The notes under the pieces: generated by a model | What the model was told of the DNA's origin: nothing | What the model saw: the letters and a program-made list of their open reading frames with translations, nothing else | Databases searched by the model: none | Translations under genes and position numbers: made by a program | DNA from: Gnetum montanum | Lineage: Eukaryota; Streptophyta; Gnetopsida; Gnetales; Gnetaceae | Assembly: GCA_015680685.1 (NCBI GenBank) | Contig: MNCI01025009.1 | Location: 1 to 64,000, forward strand | DNA length: 64,000 bases | Direction: 5' to 3' | In this document: positions 53,340 through 64,000 of the stretch, one piece after another | Layout of the letters: every line of letters starts with the position of its first letter | Position numbering within the stretch: position 1 is the stretch's first letter

Positions 53340-53938
53340 TTGAAAAAGGTAAACTAGGTGAACAATGATTTAGGGGCAGTGGTGATATGTTAATCAACTA
53401 ATTATTTTTCATAGATCCATACAACATCAACAACAACTTGAACCATCCAATGGATCAAGTACTCAAACTTCTTTGTGCCTCGTCTACTTGAAGCCTCCCT
53501 CATTTTTAAGGTAATTTCATTCCTCTTCTTTGAATACTTAGGGTTAACAATATCAACTTTAAGTTTTTCATGCTACTCTTCAAGGTTTTATCATCATCAA
53601 ACCCATGATAATTGATCAAATCTAAAATAGTAAATACAAAATTCATATCAACATCACTAGGCATTAGAATTTTAAAAGCACTGGCATTGATTTTGATCAT
53701 AATTTTAAAAGATCCCATATTTCTTTCTTTTAGTTGGAAAAAATTGATTACCCTAAACCTCTTATTATCCAAATTAATTTGAACAATCTCACAAATTTGG
53801 AATATAATCCTTCTCTTATCTTCATTCATCTTTTGGAACACTTCTTCAACCTTTTTGATCAATATTTCTTTAACTTGAGAAGAAAGTGTTTAATTTCTTA
53901 TAAAAATTCAACACTTTATTATTTCTCCCTATCAAAAT
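53340..53938 (-). pseudogene. pol: Chromovirus integrase C-terminal part
   Basis: The minus strand has an open stretch 53862-53506: 'EEVFQKMNEDKRRIIFQICE', 'KRFRVINFFQLKERNMGSFK', then 'IKINASAFKILMPSDVDM' and 'VFTILDL'. This is the standard C-terminal region of plant chromovirus integrases (family wording ...KYGPFKIL.KI..NAY..DLP.D..IS..FNV.DL). Beyond 53500 a degraded chromodomain-like tail may run to about 53340 ('MEDLM'). It is cut at 53939 by the LTR of Element 5. Confidence 0.72.
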
Positions 53939-54570
53939 TGATGAGAAGTAGCTATTCCCTATGCCCAACTATAAAAATCACTATTTTCTACCTATTATCT
54001 AGTTGAATTCTATGGAATTTATTTACCAAAGTGGTCGATATTCCTAGATGCTGAATTATATAGTCATTAGTCATTGGCTTCCCAATCTACACTTGTGTTA
54101 ATCTATGTGTATGGTTATGTGTGGTTGAGGCATAAGATATTTATTTTTATACTTTTTATTATCTTCTTCACTTGCTAAATGATTAAGTAAATAAAGATTC
54201 AATATTTAAACTAAGTAATCAATTAAATCATTAATTATCTAACTAGCCTAACATAGAGTATCTATTCCCATTTTTTGTACATATCCTAAATGTATATTAA
54301 CACTACTAGGTTACCAAGTATATACTATTAAGTGTACCAAGTATCCACTACTTGGATTACCAAGATTTAACATGTTCTGCTCGGAGTGGTTGTACTCACA
54401 TTGCTTTCAAATGGTAGTATTAATTGCTTAACAAGAAGAAAGTAAATTGTATGTAAAGTAAATTGTTGGAAAGTAAAATTATGCTAGTTCAAGTGTTGCA
54501 ATGAATAGAAGGAATCTCAATTTTATTTCCATTCATACAAATGTGTCTAGTGTATTTTACAATAAAAATT
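53939..54570 (-). repeat. Partial 3' LTR of Element 5
   Basis: It begins TGATGAGAAGTAGCTATTCCC and matches 1-488 plus 19330-19440. It loses similarity around 54560, before the U3 end and polypurine tract, and ORF2 sequence begins near 54650. A deletion therefore removed U3, the polypurine tract and the end of the spacer. Confidence 0.7.
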
Positions 54571-54649
54571 TGAATACTCATAAAAAAAATAAGTAGGAGT
54601 GTTTTGAATAGATGGAGACATGATGAGATCTTCATATAGTTCTTAGTAG

Positions 54650-55435
54650 TGGAAGTTCTTGTGGCTTTGATGATCCTTCATTATGTCCTAGTGTTGCTGG
54701 AGGTTGAGATTGCCATACTATTGGTACTACTACTAAAAATTTGAAGGCATCTAGAAGTGCCTTCATTTTCTCCTCCTTGCTCTCTGGGTCATATATGGTC
54801 TAGGATGCTTTACCTAGATTGGCCAGTATAGCGACATCACATTGGCATGACAATGAAGGAAGCATCTTCTTTACCTTGATAAACTAGGCTACAAATGTTT
54901 TACATTCAACATCAAACATTCTAACAAGGTTTTGTAGCTCTTGATAGTATTTTATCCTCCTTGCCAAGTTCTCAATAATAGTTTGTTGATCTATGAATCT
55001 ACATTTGAGAACTTCAAGCTTAATGTCGATTATCTCCAACTTTTTTTTAATATCTTTATGGATCTTGAACTCTACCTTATAGAGGAGGTAGGAGCTAGTA
55101 ACTTGCTTCTCCAATTTGCTTCTTGGCCTCCCTAATATTAGCATTTCCAAGTTTGCATAGAGAACATTAGTGAGCTTGATCTACTTAGTCATCTTTTTAA
55201 TCTGCAACTCCTTCAAGTAGATTTATACTTGATTATATGCATTCAAACCATAAAAAATGGGCTGCCACACATCCCCTCTTTGTTGAAGTTGTTGGATATC
55301 CTTGTTTACCTACACCTTGGCCAATTTGATTTTCTTTTCATTAATCTCCTTGAGTTGTTCAACCTAGTCTCTATAGCAATTCCTCACAATTTCAAATTGT
55401 AGGGCTTCATTATTCTAGGTACCTATTTCAATTTT
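54650..55435 (-). pseudogene. ORF2, C-terminal half (Element 5)
   Basis: The minus strand reads 'NEALQFEIVRNCYRD', 'DVWQPIFYGLNAYNQV', 'ILGRPRSKLEKQVTSSYLLY', 'EFKIHKDIKKKLEIIDIKLE', 'IIENLARRIKYYQELQNLVR', then 'DPESKEEKMKALLDAF' and a Pro-rich end 'QPPATLGHNEGSSKPQE'. Every segment has its counterpart, in order, in ORF2 of Element A (17310-18090). The stretch 55150-54884 is open and strongly charged with heptad-like spacing, supporting a coiled coil. Confidence 0.78.
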
Positions 55436-56100
55436 AGTCCATTATCAGAAATAAGTGTCCTTAGCATACCAAATCTATTTACAACATATTGTTGTATAGA
55501 CTAAGATGTCATAGAGGATGTATAATTGGTGATAGCCACAAATTTTGTTCATTTCATGCAATAGTCAACAACTACAATTATGTAGGGCTTTCCATTGAAC
55601 ATGGGGTTGATGGATCACATAAAGTCAATTACCTAGAGGTCAAAAGGCTCTAGTGGTTAGATTCACTATTAGATCCTTTCCATACAGGAAATTATCCCTC
55701 CATCTCATTGGCATCTAGCATAGGAGTAGATGAAGTGATGTGAATTCCTGAAGAGTGTCTACCAATAATATCCTTGCATGAGGATCTTAATGATCATTTG
55801 CCTCCTAGCATAGTGGCCCCTACAAGGGCCCTCTTGTGCATCTTGAAGCACTTGAAATTGATCACCATCAAGAACACACCATCTAACTAGGACATCTGTG
55901 AAAACCTTATAAATTTTTTCATTAATCTCCATGACCTGGTGAAGAAACTATTATTTCTGCTTATTGTTCCAACCTTGTGACATCTCTTTAGTGAGTAGGT
56001 ATGATGGGACATTCTCATACCAGTTGTTCTCCTTGAGATCATGTTAGTTCATAGCATTAGCAAAGAGGAGTTCATTAGAAAATTGATCTAATAGTGGGCC
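55436..56100 (-). pseudogene. pol: Integrase, truncated (Element 5)
   Basis: The minus strand reads 'GHYARRQMIIKILMQGYYW' (zinc region near 55820), 'PLEPFDL', 'MWSINPMFNGKPYIIVVVDY' (first Asp near 55575), 'AITNYTSSMTS', 'VNRFGMLRTLISDNG' (second Asp present). It switches directly to ORF2 within a few codons, so the last third of integrase is deleted. Confidence 0.82.
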
Positions 56101-56411
56101 CTCCTCCTCCTTGCTATCCCATCATAGCCAAAATAATTGATCAGCTACCACATTCTTGGTTCCCTTACTATCCACCATAGTGAGAGTGAACTCTTGCAGA
56201 ATCATTAGCCACTATATAACATAGGGGCTCACCATTGGTTTGTTCATGAGAAACTTGATAGCACTATGGTTAGTGTGCATAAACACCTTATATCCAAGCA
56301 CATAGTGCTTGAATTTTTCTAGAGCATACACCACTACCATAAGTTCTTTCTTGGTGGTGGTGTAATTCAACTATGCACCCACAATGCTCCTACTTTTTGT
56401 TGGCACATTTT
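56100..56411 (-). pseudogene. pol: RNase H domain (Element 5)
   Basis: The minus strand reads 'LNYTTTKKELMVVVYALEKF', 'YKVFMHTNHSAIKFLMNKPM', 'LTMVDSKGTKNVVADQL'. It begins abruptly at 56411, where an insertion separates it from RT at 59168. Confidence 0.85.
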
Positions 56412-57139
56412 CAGCCATTACATGGAGCAGGAGTTTCAGTTTACTTCAAGAGAATAAAAATAAAATAGGTGTTAAAATTCGGAAGATTTTTACGGTGGTA
56501 AAATACATATTTTATTTTTAAGCTTACATTGGGCAAAGAATGTAATATTTCAGCATATTACATTCAACCAAACTTAGACTGGGTCAGTAGCGATGGCGGA
56601 CACGAGGTATGCCTGGCCTGGCCATACAAATGTATCAAGGATGAACATTATTCAAGAATGGTGTTGGTCTTGCTTTCACAAAAGCCAATGAACAGAGAAA
56701 ATAGATTTTGTGGTAAGAAGAAACAGTATAGCATACTGCACTGAATGCTTTCAGAGACAGGGGGACATCTTGTGCTCTCAAAACAAAAAAAACGCAGTAT
56801 CAATATAGCAACAAAAACAAGTGATGCTTGGCACTAACATTTTGCCAAGAAAACACCAGAAATAACTTCATATTCCTCTTCGAAATTTTGTCAAATACTT
56901 GCCACGCAGGGTTTCTTTTTCTGTTTTCACAGTGAGCCTAATTTCTTGGCCAGAGGCTACAGTAAAATGAATGAAACAGGGCTAAAACGTAGGTGGTTAC
57001 GATGCCTACACCTCTGCCTGTAATTCTGGACGGTTACCAGCAAAAACAAAAAAAATAAAAATACAAATGCACCGGACTTGAACGCTGCCCATGTATAGGA
57101 GCAGGACACCATCACCGAGGGTTTACAATCTCAAGCCAT

Positions 57140-57450
57140 TTCACCGCCAATATGGGTAAAATAGTAACTACTGTTGAGCTGTGCGTAGAAGCTGTTCCAA
57201 CTGCAATCATGTTTGTGGGGATTCAATGGATGACACACAGCCATGGCGGATGCGGAAGACGTGGAGATGGCAGTAGCAGAGCAGCAGCAGGGCTTCAGCG
57301 ACATCAGCAATGAACCAACGACGGTGGCAATCATGACCTCGGGCCAATCCAAGGCAGAGTAGTGGCAGAAAAATAGTGGACGGAGCAAGTTCGGTGGAGT
57401 GGAACAACATAAATCGCGGGAATAGGCTAGGTACAGGAGAAGCCATCGGG
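57140..57450 (+). pseudogene. GC-richer gene-like patch, possible exon fragment
   Basis: Base composition here is unlike the AT-rich surroundings. The plus strand from ATG 57152 reads 'MGKIVTTVELCVEAVPTAIM', then 'FVGIQWMTHS', which resembles the hydrophobic start of plant multi-pass transporters of the WAT1/nodulin-21 kind; this is a weak impression only. Overlapping minus-strand frames (57131-57446) are also open. It could be a captured host-gene fragment. I cannot decide the strand with confidence. Confidence 0.2.
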
Positions 57451-57813
57451 CAACGCGGTTAACTGCGTTGGAAAATTATTTACTTTTGAAACGTATTTTC
57501 CATTCCATAAAATTAATTTTATATCTGATTATATTCCTTGTAAAAATGAAATGATTACGTTTCTAAAGCCTCAAAGATAAACATTGGATATAAATGCTGG
57601 ATACCTACCTATTAAAGTTATTTTCAAAGACACAATTCTTGGGATATTTACACTTGTCAGTTGCAGATTTTTTTTATCATAACTATCCAAAATTGTTGTA
57701 ACTTACCTAACTTGTTGGGCAAGTACTCTCCTAGTTGGTTGGCCAAGTTACTTGGGAGAAACGTTAGGTAAGATATTTTTGAATATGTAACTTACCTAAC
57801 TACCTTGAAACCC

Positions 57814-57820
57814 TATAAAA
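57814..57820 (+). promoter_or_regulatory. TATA box within the unidentified insertion
   Basis: CCCTATAAAAAGG follows two direct copies and one inverted copy of a TAACTTACCTAAC-type word within 115 bp. The arrangement looks like a real promoter, for example of an LTR. Confidence 0.45.
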
Positions 57821-57956
57821 AGGCTTCAAGGGTCAAGAAGGAATGATCAAGGAGATCATCACTTCTCACATCATAATAACAAGGGGTCTCACACATCACA
57901 CTTGGGATCNCTATAAAATTTCTATTAAAATTTTGCCATAGAAGTGCTTGTGTTTA

Positions 57957-58075
57957 NNNNNNNNNNNNNNNNNNNNNNNNNNNNNNNNNNNNNNNNNNNN
58001 NNNNNNNNNNNNNNNNNNNNNNNNNNNNNNNNNNNNNNNNNNNNNNNNNNNNNNNNNNNNNNNNNNNNNNNNNNN
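57957..58075. other. Assembly gap (119 N)
   Basis: The 46 bases before the gap (57911-57956) recur at 58122-58168 with one difference, and a single N precedes them at 57910. The gap and the repeat are probably a scaffolding artefact. Confidence 0.95.
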
Positions 58076-59167
58076 GCAAGTAATTTTGGGATTTTTAGAT
58101 TGCTCTTACTGTTCTTGTTGCCCCTATAAAATTTCTATTAAAATTTTGCCATAGAAGCGCTTGTGTTTAAAAGTCTTGAGAGCATTTTAGTAGTAAATTT
58201 CATTATTGTGGAACGTCTGGGAACTGCTATTGGGATTGTTGTAAGAGAGCCTCTGTTTGTAGTCACGCCGTTGAACAATTCAGTAGTCGAGAGGGTTCAG
58301 AAAATCTTTGGTATTTTGATGGGACCAGAATAGCTTCTTTTTATCTTTGAAGTGAATTCCTGTGGTATTTCAATCAGAAATTGTCAAGTCTTTTAAAGGT
58401 TCTGTTTGAATGCAATCGTTGACATCTATTATCTAGTCAAAATGGAGTCTCGTACGTGGTAGTTTACGCAGCAATTTTTGGTAGCATAGTAGGATTGTCT
58501 TGAAGATATTGCTTGTTTGAGCCTTGGAAGTTTGAACAATTCGTAGATATTGAATTTGGGATAGCTTTATTGCGAAGTGTTTACTCGTGTCATTTTACCT
58601 TGTTTAAATATTTGAGGTCTACACAAATCTGCTTTCTTTTCTTTTCTGCTTATTTCCATTGAATCTTGCTCTATTTCTAGTTTTCTTGTGGAACTATCTC
58701 TTTCTCTGGGGAAAATTAGGAGTAGATTGCGGAGTTGTGCTCAAATGTTTTTGCAAAATTTTATTTGTTACAAGTAGGTATTATAAGGACCGTGTAGACT
58801 AGGCAGTTGAACAAAATAGGAAATTTTCAAGAACTCACAGTACTGGGCAAAGTTGGCTGAATCTCTTTAAAGTAAGTCATTTGTAGTTCACACACAATAC
58901 AATTGTTACATTTTACACAACCACACGCCACAACAGCACACACACATACTCACATTAACTACTGAGTTTATTTGGAGGTATCTGGGCCTTGGTGTTGCCA
59001 GAGACCAGCAGGCACCTAAATCCTGTTCGAGGACACTCATTGGCCGTCGCGTCCCAAACGGTCGCCAACAATTGCATAGTGGATATAATAGGGACATATC
59101 TAATCATCTAGTTNTGTCCCAAACGGTCGCCAACAATTGCATAGTGGATATAATAGGGACATATCTA

Positions 59168-60150
59168 ATCATCTAGTTATGTAAGCATAGCTCTCAATAG
59201 ATAGTTGCATGCATCTATCAAGATATGAAATAGTCTAGACCAATTTGGAGCTAATAGGATTGGTGTTTCTACAAGCTTCTACTTGAGATACTAGAATGCA
59301 TGCTTTCCTTCCTTAGTCTAGAAAAATAGTACATACGTCCTTATAAGCTCCACCAACGGTTTAGCAATTTTTGAAAAATTCTCAATAAAGCACCTATAGT
59401 ACCTAGTGTGTCTAAAGAATGACCTCACATCTTTAATAGATTCAAGTTGTTTGGTGATTCATTGGATGACCCTTATCATTTCTAGGTCTACCTTGATCAC
59501 CTTGCTATAAATATGGTGCCCAAAGATAATGCCTTCTTAGACCATCAAATGGCTCTTCTACCAATTAAGCCTAATATTAGTCTTCACACACCATTTAAGC
59601 AGTTGTACCAAATGGTCTAAGGCTTGCTCGAAAGAAGCCCTATAAGTCGAGAAGTCATCCATGAAGACCTACATCTCACTACTAATTTGTTATTAAAAGA
59701 TACTAAGGGCCAAGCATTGGAAAGTAGTAAAAGAATTACATAGGCCAAAGGGAATCTTATGATATGCAAAACTCTCCCAAGGACTTTTGAATATCATTTT
59801 GGCCTAATCCTTCAATGCAATTTGCATTTTGGTTATAGCCACCATAATTGTCCAAAAAAATGTAGTAGCAATGCCCTACTATTATGTCAAACACTTGGTC
59901 AACAAATGGAAAAGAAAAATGATCTTTGTAAGTTTCCATGTTCAATAACCTAAAATCGATGTAGATTATCCACTTTCCTTCCTTCTTTGGCACTATGAAA
60001 ATTGGGCTAATCCACTCATTATTTGCAATAGGATAAATGAACCCTACATTGTGGAGTTGCTCAATTTCTTCCTTGAAAATCTATTTGAGCTTCGGGTTCA
60101 ACCTCTTCTACAGCTACCTCTTTGGTTTTATGGAGGAGTCTATATAGAAC
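59168..60150 (-). pseudogene. pol: Reverse transcriptase (Element 5), catalytic FMDD present
   Basis: The minus strand reads 'KKEGKWIIYIDFRLLN', 'FSFPFVDQVFDII', 'IFLDNYGGYNQ' (59980-59830), then 'VFMDDFSTYRASFEQAL' with the catalytic box at 59654-59662, 'HHIYSKVIKVD', 'VRSFFRHTRYYRCFIENFSK', and the connection 'DACNYLLRAMLT.LDD' at 59168. This is the only copy of the family in the window that retains the RT palm. Several stops are present. Confidence 0.85.
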
Positions 60151-60871
60151 CTATATTAGCATAACCTAGGATTGATTCTAGTGAGCTTAGGTTATGACCA
60201 AGTAAAGGTTGTTGGCCATTTATTGAGAACTTCCAATAGCTTCTTCTTTTGTTTAGGAGCAAGTGTGGCATTGATAATGATTAGCTTACCATTATTTAAG
60301 AAGGCATACTTCATGCTTTCTATTAAAGCCTTCAACTCAAGAAGCTCCTACTTGAATGTTTCAGGGATCTCCAACTCTCCACAATTTATTTTACCTTATT
60401 CTTTAGAGAGTTGGCAATTGATCTACTTCATTGATCTATCTTATCTACATAAGAGCTTCTCAAGCTCTTGGTTGGTTCCATGCATAGTGTTGAGCTATCC
60501 TTTGTTTCAATTGTTAGCCACTAGATATCCTCCTCTTTTATGGCTACTACGTACAAGCACCTTTGAATTTTTGTGATGTCTACATACTACCTACATGATT
60601 TGAGTATTATGGTTTTTACAATCCATGATTTTTGCTTACAGTGGCACCCTGTGTTATTGTACATGATGCATGAAACACACTTCTTCTCAATCTTTCCAAA
60701 TTTATTCTTCTTAAAAATCTCCAAGAAGAGGTCTTGTATCTCTAACCATGCATCAATGGTACTTAGCCATGCTCTTTCCACATAGATCACTAGGAAGTCA
60801 ACAAGATTAAACCATCCATAGATGGTGGTCACAATGTCCTCCATCAATTCCAAGGAAACAATGATGGATTG
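60150..60871 (-). pseudogene. Pre-RT linker and protease C-terminal part (Element 5)
   Basis: The minus strand reads 'LELMEDIVTTIYGWFNLVDF', 'RAWLSTIDAWLEIQDLFLEI' (60860-60700) and the linker up to 'FAWS'-type wording near 60190. Its upstream half, with the active site, is at 61805-61960; a solo LTR separates them. Confidence 0.75.
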
Positions 60872-61804
60872 TGATGAGTGGCGAGGTACACCTACACTCA
60901 ACCATACGAAAAGAGTGTCGCACGCGTGATCTGGTCGAACTCCACAGATGGACTAGTTGTGGCACCTAGATAGTTAGCCTTAGGTCGTAGTTCGTTGTCT
61001 TCCCACCTAGACTAGTATTCCATTTGTCATGTATGATTTAGTTTAGATGAGGTGTATGATATGTTCCTAATCTATGCTACTCCTGAAGGTAGTGGAAAAG
61101 AATATTAACTAAGCTAAGCTAGGAGGGAAAGGGTAAGAAAATCTAATTTAGCCTAACTGCGACGAGCAACCGATTCCTTGATCAACCATACACATCTTGG
61201 ACCTCGTGCACAACTACCACTGGGATTACCAAGTGCAGATCTTAGGTATGCCACTGGGATTACCAAGCGCAGATCCCAAATATGCCACTGGGATTACCAA
61301 GCACAAATCCCAAATATGCCACTGGGATTACCAAGCGTAGATCCTAGCTACACCACTGGGATACCAAGCAGTCACACTTAAATGCTCGTAATCAAGTTGT
61401 ACTCGTTCCGCGATCTAGGAGTTTAAGGGTGAGAGAGAGGAAATAGTAAATAACATTAAATAAATAAATAAAAAAATAAATAACAAAGTGAATGTTGCAA
61501 TGATGAAGTAATCTCGATCTTTATTTCCGGTCATGTGTGTGTCCAAGTACGTCACACTCGAGTAGAGACACTATACAATTACATTCACCACACTGTGGGC
61601 AGACACAAGAAAATAATCTAACTCTGGAGGGATCAAACTACCAGAGCTTCACTACTTCTAACTCCTACATTTCTAAAATTGGGAAAGCCACCTCTTATTT
61701 ATAGATATGGCGGCGGACTCCAATATCGTGTATGCGGTATCGTAGGGAAGACGCGATATCGCGGGGGATGCGATATCGCAGCCTATGCAAATCATGTCTC
61801 ATCA
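60872..61804 (-). mobile_element. Solo LTR in Element 5 protease
   Basis: It begins TGATGAGTGGCGAGG and ends GTCTCATCA. Flanking 5-mers gattg (60867-60871) and tattg (61805-61809) suggest a target duplication with one change. No internal region is present. It belongs to the Element 2/3 LTR subfamily, with CGATATCGC words at 61720-61790 and TATA near 61697. It carries an expanded 34-bp tandem repeat at 61217-61375. Confidence 0.9.
61217..61375. repeat. 34-bp tandem repeat inside the solo LTR
   Basis: Units beginning CCACTGGGATTACCAAG start at 61217, 61251, 61285, 61319 and 61353. Other LTRs of the family have only one full and one diverged copy. The open frame across it (61178-61381) is a by-product of the repeat. 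Confidence 0.92.
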
Positions 61805-62000
61805 TATTGATTCATCAACTCTAATTGAATATTACTATTTTCGAGTGGAGGTAGGTTCTAAGCTTTGTACATATCTTGTGATATCAAGTTAACTCCGGAA
61901 CTTGAGTTTAGAAGAGCCTTGCAAGGTTTATTTCTTGTGATCTACAAGGAGATGAGGGGACTCCTAGGATCAAATCACTTCCTTAGAAGGTTGCTAGCCT
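61805..62000 (-). pseudogene. Protease N-terminal part (Element 5), active site altered
   Basis: The minus strand reads 'ALLNSSSGVNLIS', with Asn codon at 61906-61908 where Asp is expected, then 'MYKA.NLPPLENSNIQLEL'. This is the same Asn-Ser-Ser pattern as Elements A and 4. Confidence 0.72.
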
Positions 62001-64000
62001 TAATCTAATCAATGACTATGTGGGTTAACATTACAATGTGTACTTTGGGAGCATTTTGGTTTGAATGGTTCTTGAGAGATATTTTAGAGAATGTAGGAGA
62101 AGTAGGGTCAATAGTCATAGGTGTTTGTGAGGTCTTTGTTGGAATGTTGGTTCTAAAGACTAGTCTTTCTTGAGGCTTAGTGTTAGAACCACTTGGCTAA
62201 GGAACTGACTATAATTTTATAGTGCTTGTGGTATTTCTTTGCTATGGCTAGGTTGGTATTTCTCCCTCCATGGATGGAGTAGGTGAAAGAGGAGTTATAG
62301 GTAGAGGTGCAAGAGTGGAATGATGAGGAGAATCATAAGAAAATGGGGACTTTCCCCATGAAGATGATGCTCTGTAATACTCAAACGGATAGTAGTGGTG
62401 TTGGAAGGAAACATGACTAGAAGAGTCACATGGGAAGATAGGTTTCTAAACATAGTACTCCTATGGATCTGGCTAGTAGCAAGGGTACTACTATCTTGGC
62501 GATGGCATCCCCCATGACTATGGATATTACCACTACTGATACTAATCATGAGGCTAAGGTGGTGCTCCAATTAGATAGTAGGATTGTTGGTGGAACCACC
62601 AATATTTACCTTGAAAAATAAGGCAACCTCCTAGGTGCTTGCCATTTGGTCAATCTAGGATTCAATGCATACATCCCAAATTCTTGCAAGTGTGACATAA
62701 TTTGGCAACATCCCTTAGGATGTTCACACTAACAAATGTCACACCCATCATCATCTATTTTGGAATCCATAACCTCTTCTACTATAGTAACTTTGTACTT
62801 ACCCTTATGATGGGCACATTCAGCTTTTTTTTTTCTTTCTTCTGTCACAATGACTACCTCCTTGGTCTCTATTCTCCTTAGTAATTCTTAGAGAATCTTG
62901 GAATTTTTCAGCCATGAAGTGCCACATTTTGTCAACCTTGGCTAATATTTTAGATACAAATTTTTATATTCGTAAGGTTTTTTTTTACACTACTTCATCA
63001 ATTGATATCTCCTTCTCATTATCACAAAAATGGACCTCCCTTTTGTAGAGGGATGGATCCCTATTATACTATTCTGAACTTTCTCTCTTTCTCAACTTAC
63101 CTTCTTCCTTAACTACCTACTCAATGAGCCTTTGGATCTAATGGGCCCTTAGCTCCAAAAGCCTCCCATGGGCATAGACCCCAAGAGTTCTCTTAATTTC
63201 ATTTTGGAGCCCATCTATGATATGGCATAGTTGATCCCTTTCAAAATAGCCATGGCATAGGCACAAGTGCAATAGAGAGTAGTACTTGCCCATGGCTACA
63301 TCCAAGGATTCATGAGTTCCTTGTTTCCATCCTTGGATTTTCCTTCTCAAGTTGGACACTTTAAAGTATATCAAGTACTTTTCATTGAACAAGTCAAGTA
63401 TCATACTTCACCTTTGAATTGATTTTGGTTCTAAGAACCAATACCAACTTTTAGCTTCTTTGAAGAGTAGTCTGTGAAATAGCTTTAATTTTTGCAATTC
63501 ATTATCCATGTTTTGTAAGGCATAGGCATTGTGAAATGCTTGTAAGTGATTTTGTGGATTTGAATTATATCCCCCATTGAACTTAGGGATATTATTCATA
63601 TCTTACCATTTGATTCAACTATCTTTCACATACCTTGTTGGTATCCTAACAACCTCTACAATGTTTAGCATTTTTCTTATTACCAATAGGGGCTCATCAT
63701 GGTCATAGTGGTTGTGGTTTCCCCTATCATGGACATGAAGCCTATGATGATCCTTATTATCCCTTCTTTCATTATTCTAATAATATTCTTGTTGTTCATG
63801 CCCATGATCATTGACATTACTATAGGATCTAAAATCATCCTTTTTCCCAATTCATCTCTATCATGGTTCTTGTTACCTCTGAAACTCTAATTGGAGTTGT
63901 AGGAGGAAGATGATGATAATGAAGAAGGGGAAGAGGAAGGAAAACTATCACTAGAGGGGTGCCTACTACTTCTCCTTCTTTGGGGCCTACCCCATTCACC
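62000..64000 (-). pseudogene. gag: gag (Element 5), N-terminus beyond the window
   Basis: The minus strand reads: Ser-rich segment near 63900-63990; 'MNNIPKFNGGYNSNPQNHLQ' and 'LFKEAKSWYWFLEPKSIQR' (63599-63408); 'MILDLFNEKYLIYFKVSNLR' and 'THESLDVAMGKYYSLLHLCL' (63404-63138); charged region; zinc knuckle near 62725 (C-D-I-C, one stop, E-H-P-K-G-C-C); Pro/Tyr-rich tail 62640-62290. It is closest to the gag of Elements A and 3. Confidence 0.82.

Larger units (their letters stand above)
56412..59167. mobile_element. Unidentified 2.8 kb insertion in Element 5 RNase H
   Basis: Coding of Element 5 stops at 59168 ('LDD') and resumes at 56411 ('NVPTK'), so what lies between is an insertion. It contains a GC-richer patch (56980-57470), a promoter-like stretch (57640-57900: TAACTTACCTAAC at 57699 and 57788, an inverted GTTAGGTAAG at 57763, TATAAAA at 57814), an assembly gap and T-rich sequence to 58900. 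I see no coding that identifies a class. The edges read TCAGCC... and ...ATCTAA. The single N at 59114 is flanked by a 64-bp duplicate. Confidence 0.55.
53939..64000 (-). mobile_element. Element 5: Athila/Tat-like element, continues past the window
   Basis: The minus-strand order from the right edge is gag, Pro/Tyr-rich tail, protease (split by a solo LTR), RT with an intact FMDD, RNase H (split by a 2.8 kb insertion), integrase cut after its second Asp, an internal deletion, the second half of ORF2, and a partial 3' LTR at 53939-54570. The 5' LTR lies beyond 64000. All domains carry stops. Confidence 0.83.

Noticed and set aside
57152-57240. WAT1/nodulin-21-type transporter first exon
   Set aside because: Only a short hydrophobic stretch resembles it; no second conserved motif or splice structure follows, so it is kept only as a low-confidence gene-like patch.
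56412-59167. Helitron (TC start at 56411, CTAA end at 59168 followed by T)
   Set aside because: The left flanking base is not A and I find no hairpin near the CTAA end, so the two short terminal motifs could be chance.
61178-61381. Repeat-containing protein ORF in the solo LTR
   Set aside because: The frame stays open because the 34-bp unit happens to lack stops; the same LTR in other copies has no such ORF.
1-64000. CRISPR arrays, tRNA genes, rRNA genes, bacterial operons
   Set aside because: No regularly spaced identical repeats, no cloverleaf-like sequences noticed beyond the primer-site complements, and all coding is plant retroelement-like.

Overview
The window is intergenic DNA from a large-genome seed plant. 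It consists almost entirely of old, nested retrotransposons. I see no intact host gene, tRNA, rRNA or CRISPR. Several features point to a plant: Ty3/gypsy elements with primer sites for tRNA-Asp, Athila/Tat-like pol order, a chromovirus, an RTE-type LINE, AT-rich spacers, and decay dominated by C/T and G/A changes. The depth of nesting and the age of the copies suggest a gymnosperm (conifer-like) genome; that is inference. All coding regions carry stops or frameshifts, so they are listed as pseudogenes.

Layout. 1-19663 is an LTR (its first bases lie just outside the window) split by Element A, a 18.8 kb plus-strand Athila/Tat-like element (489-19325). Element A's gag is in turn split by Element 1 (2569-8622, minus), a gag-only non-autonomous element with a perfect 5-bp target duplication. 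19664-21690 and 29741-30260 are two parts of a minus-strand chromovirus. Its RT is split by an unidentified insertion, which is itself split by Element 2 (22160-28790, minus, gag-only). 30261-32955 holds AT-rich sequence and one LTR. 32956-34179 is the 5' end of plus-strand Element B, fused head-on to Element 4 (34180-46334, minus). Element 4 is interrupted by Element 3 (37146-44302, minus, gag plus protease but no RT or integrase). 46600-48180 is an RTE LINE and 48181-53339 is AT-rich. 53340-53938 is a chromovirus integrase tail abutting Element 5 (53939 to beyond the window end, minus), which carries a solo LTR and a 2.8 kb unidentified insertion containing a GC-richer, gene-like patch.

The most interesting system is the 3' half of the Athila/Tat-like family. 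Between pol (or gag, in the gag-only copies) and the 3' LTR, four elements (A, 1, 2, 3) share the same arrangement: a conserved upstream block, a leader (with a TATA-like box in A and 2), and a 60-74 bp GT-AG mini-intron with a CTAAY-like branch site. The intron ends exactly at the ATG of an extra ORF, here called ORF2. In Elements A, 4 and 5 the rest of ORF2 encodes a long, charged, probably coiled-coil protein I do not recognise. It occupies the position of the env-like ORF of Athila elements. The gag-only elements keep gag, the upstream block, the intron and the start of ORF2 but have lost pol. A second notable pattern is the protease active site: three elements read Asn-Ser-Ser where Element 3 has the normal Asp-Ser-Gly.

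Assembly caution: several single-N positions are flanked by near-exact 37-64 bp duplicates and look like unmerged contig overlaps. One of them (27896) hides real sequence.
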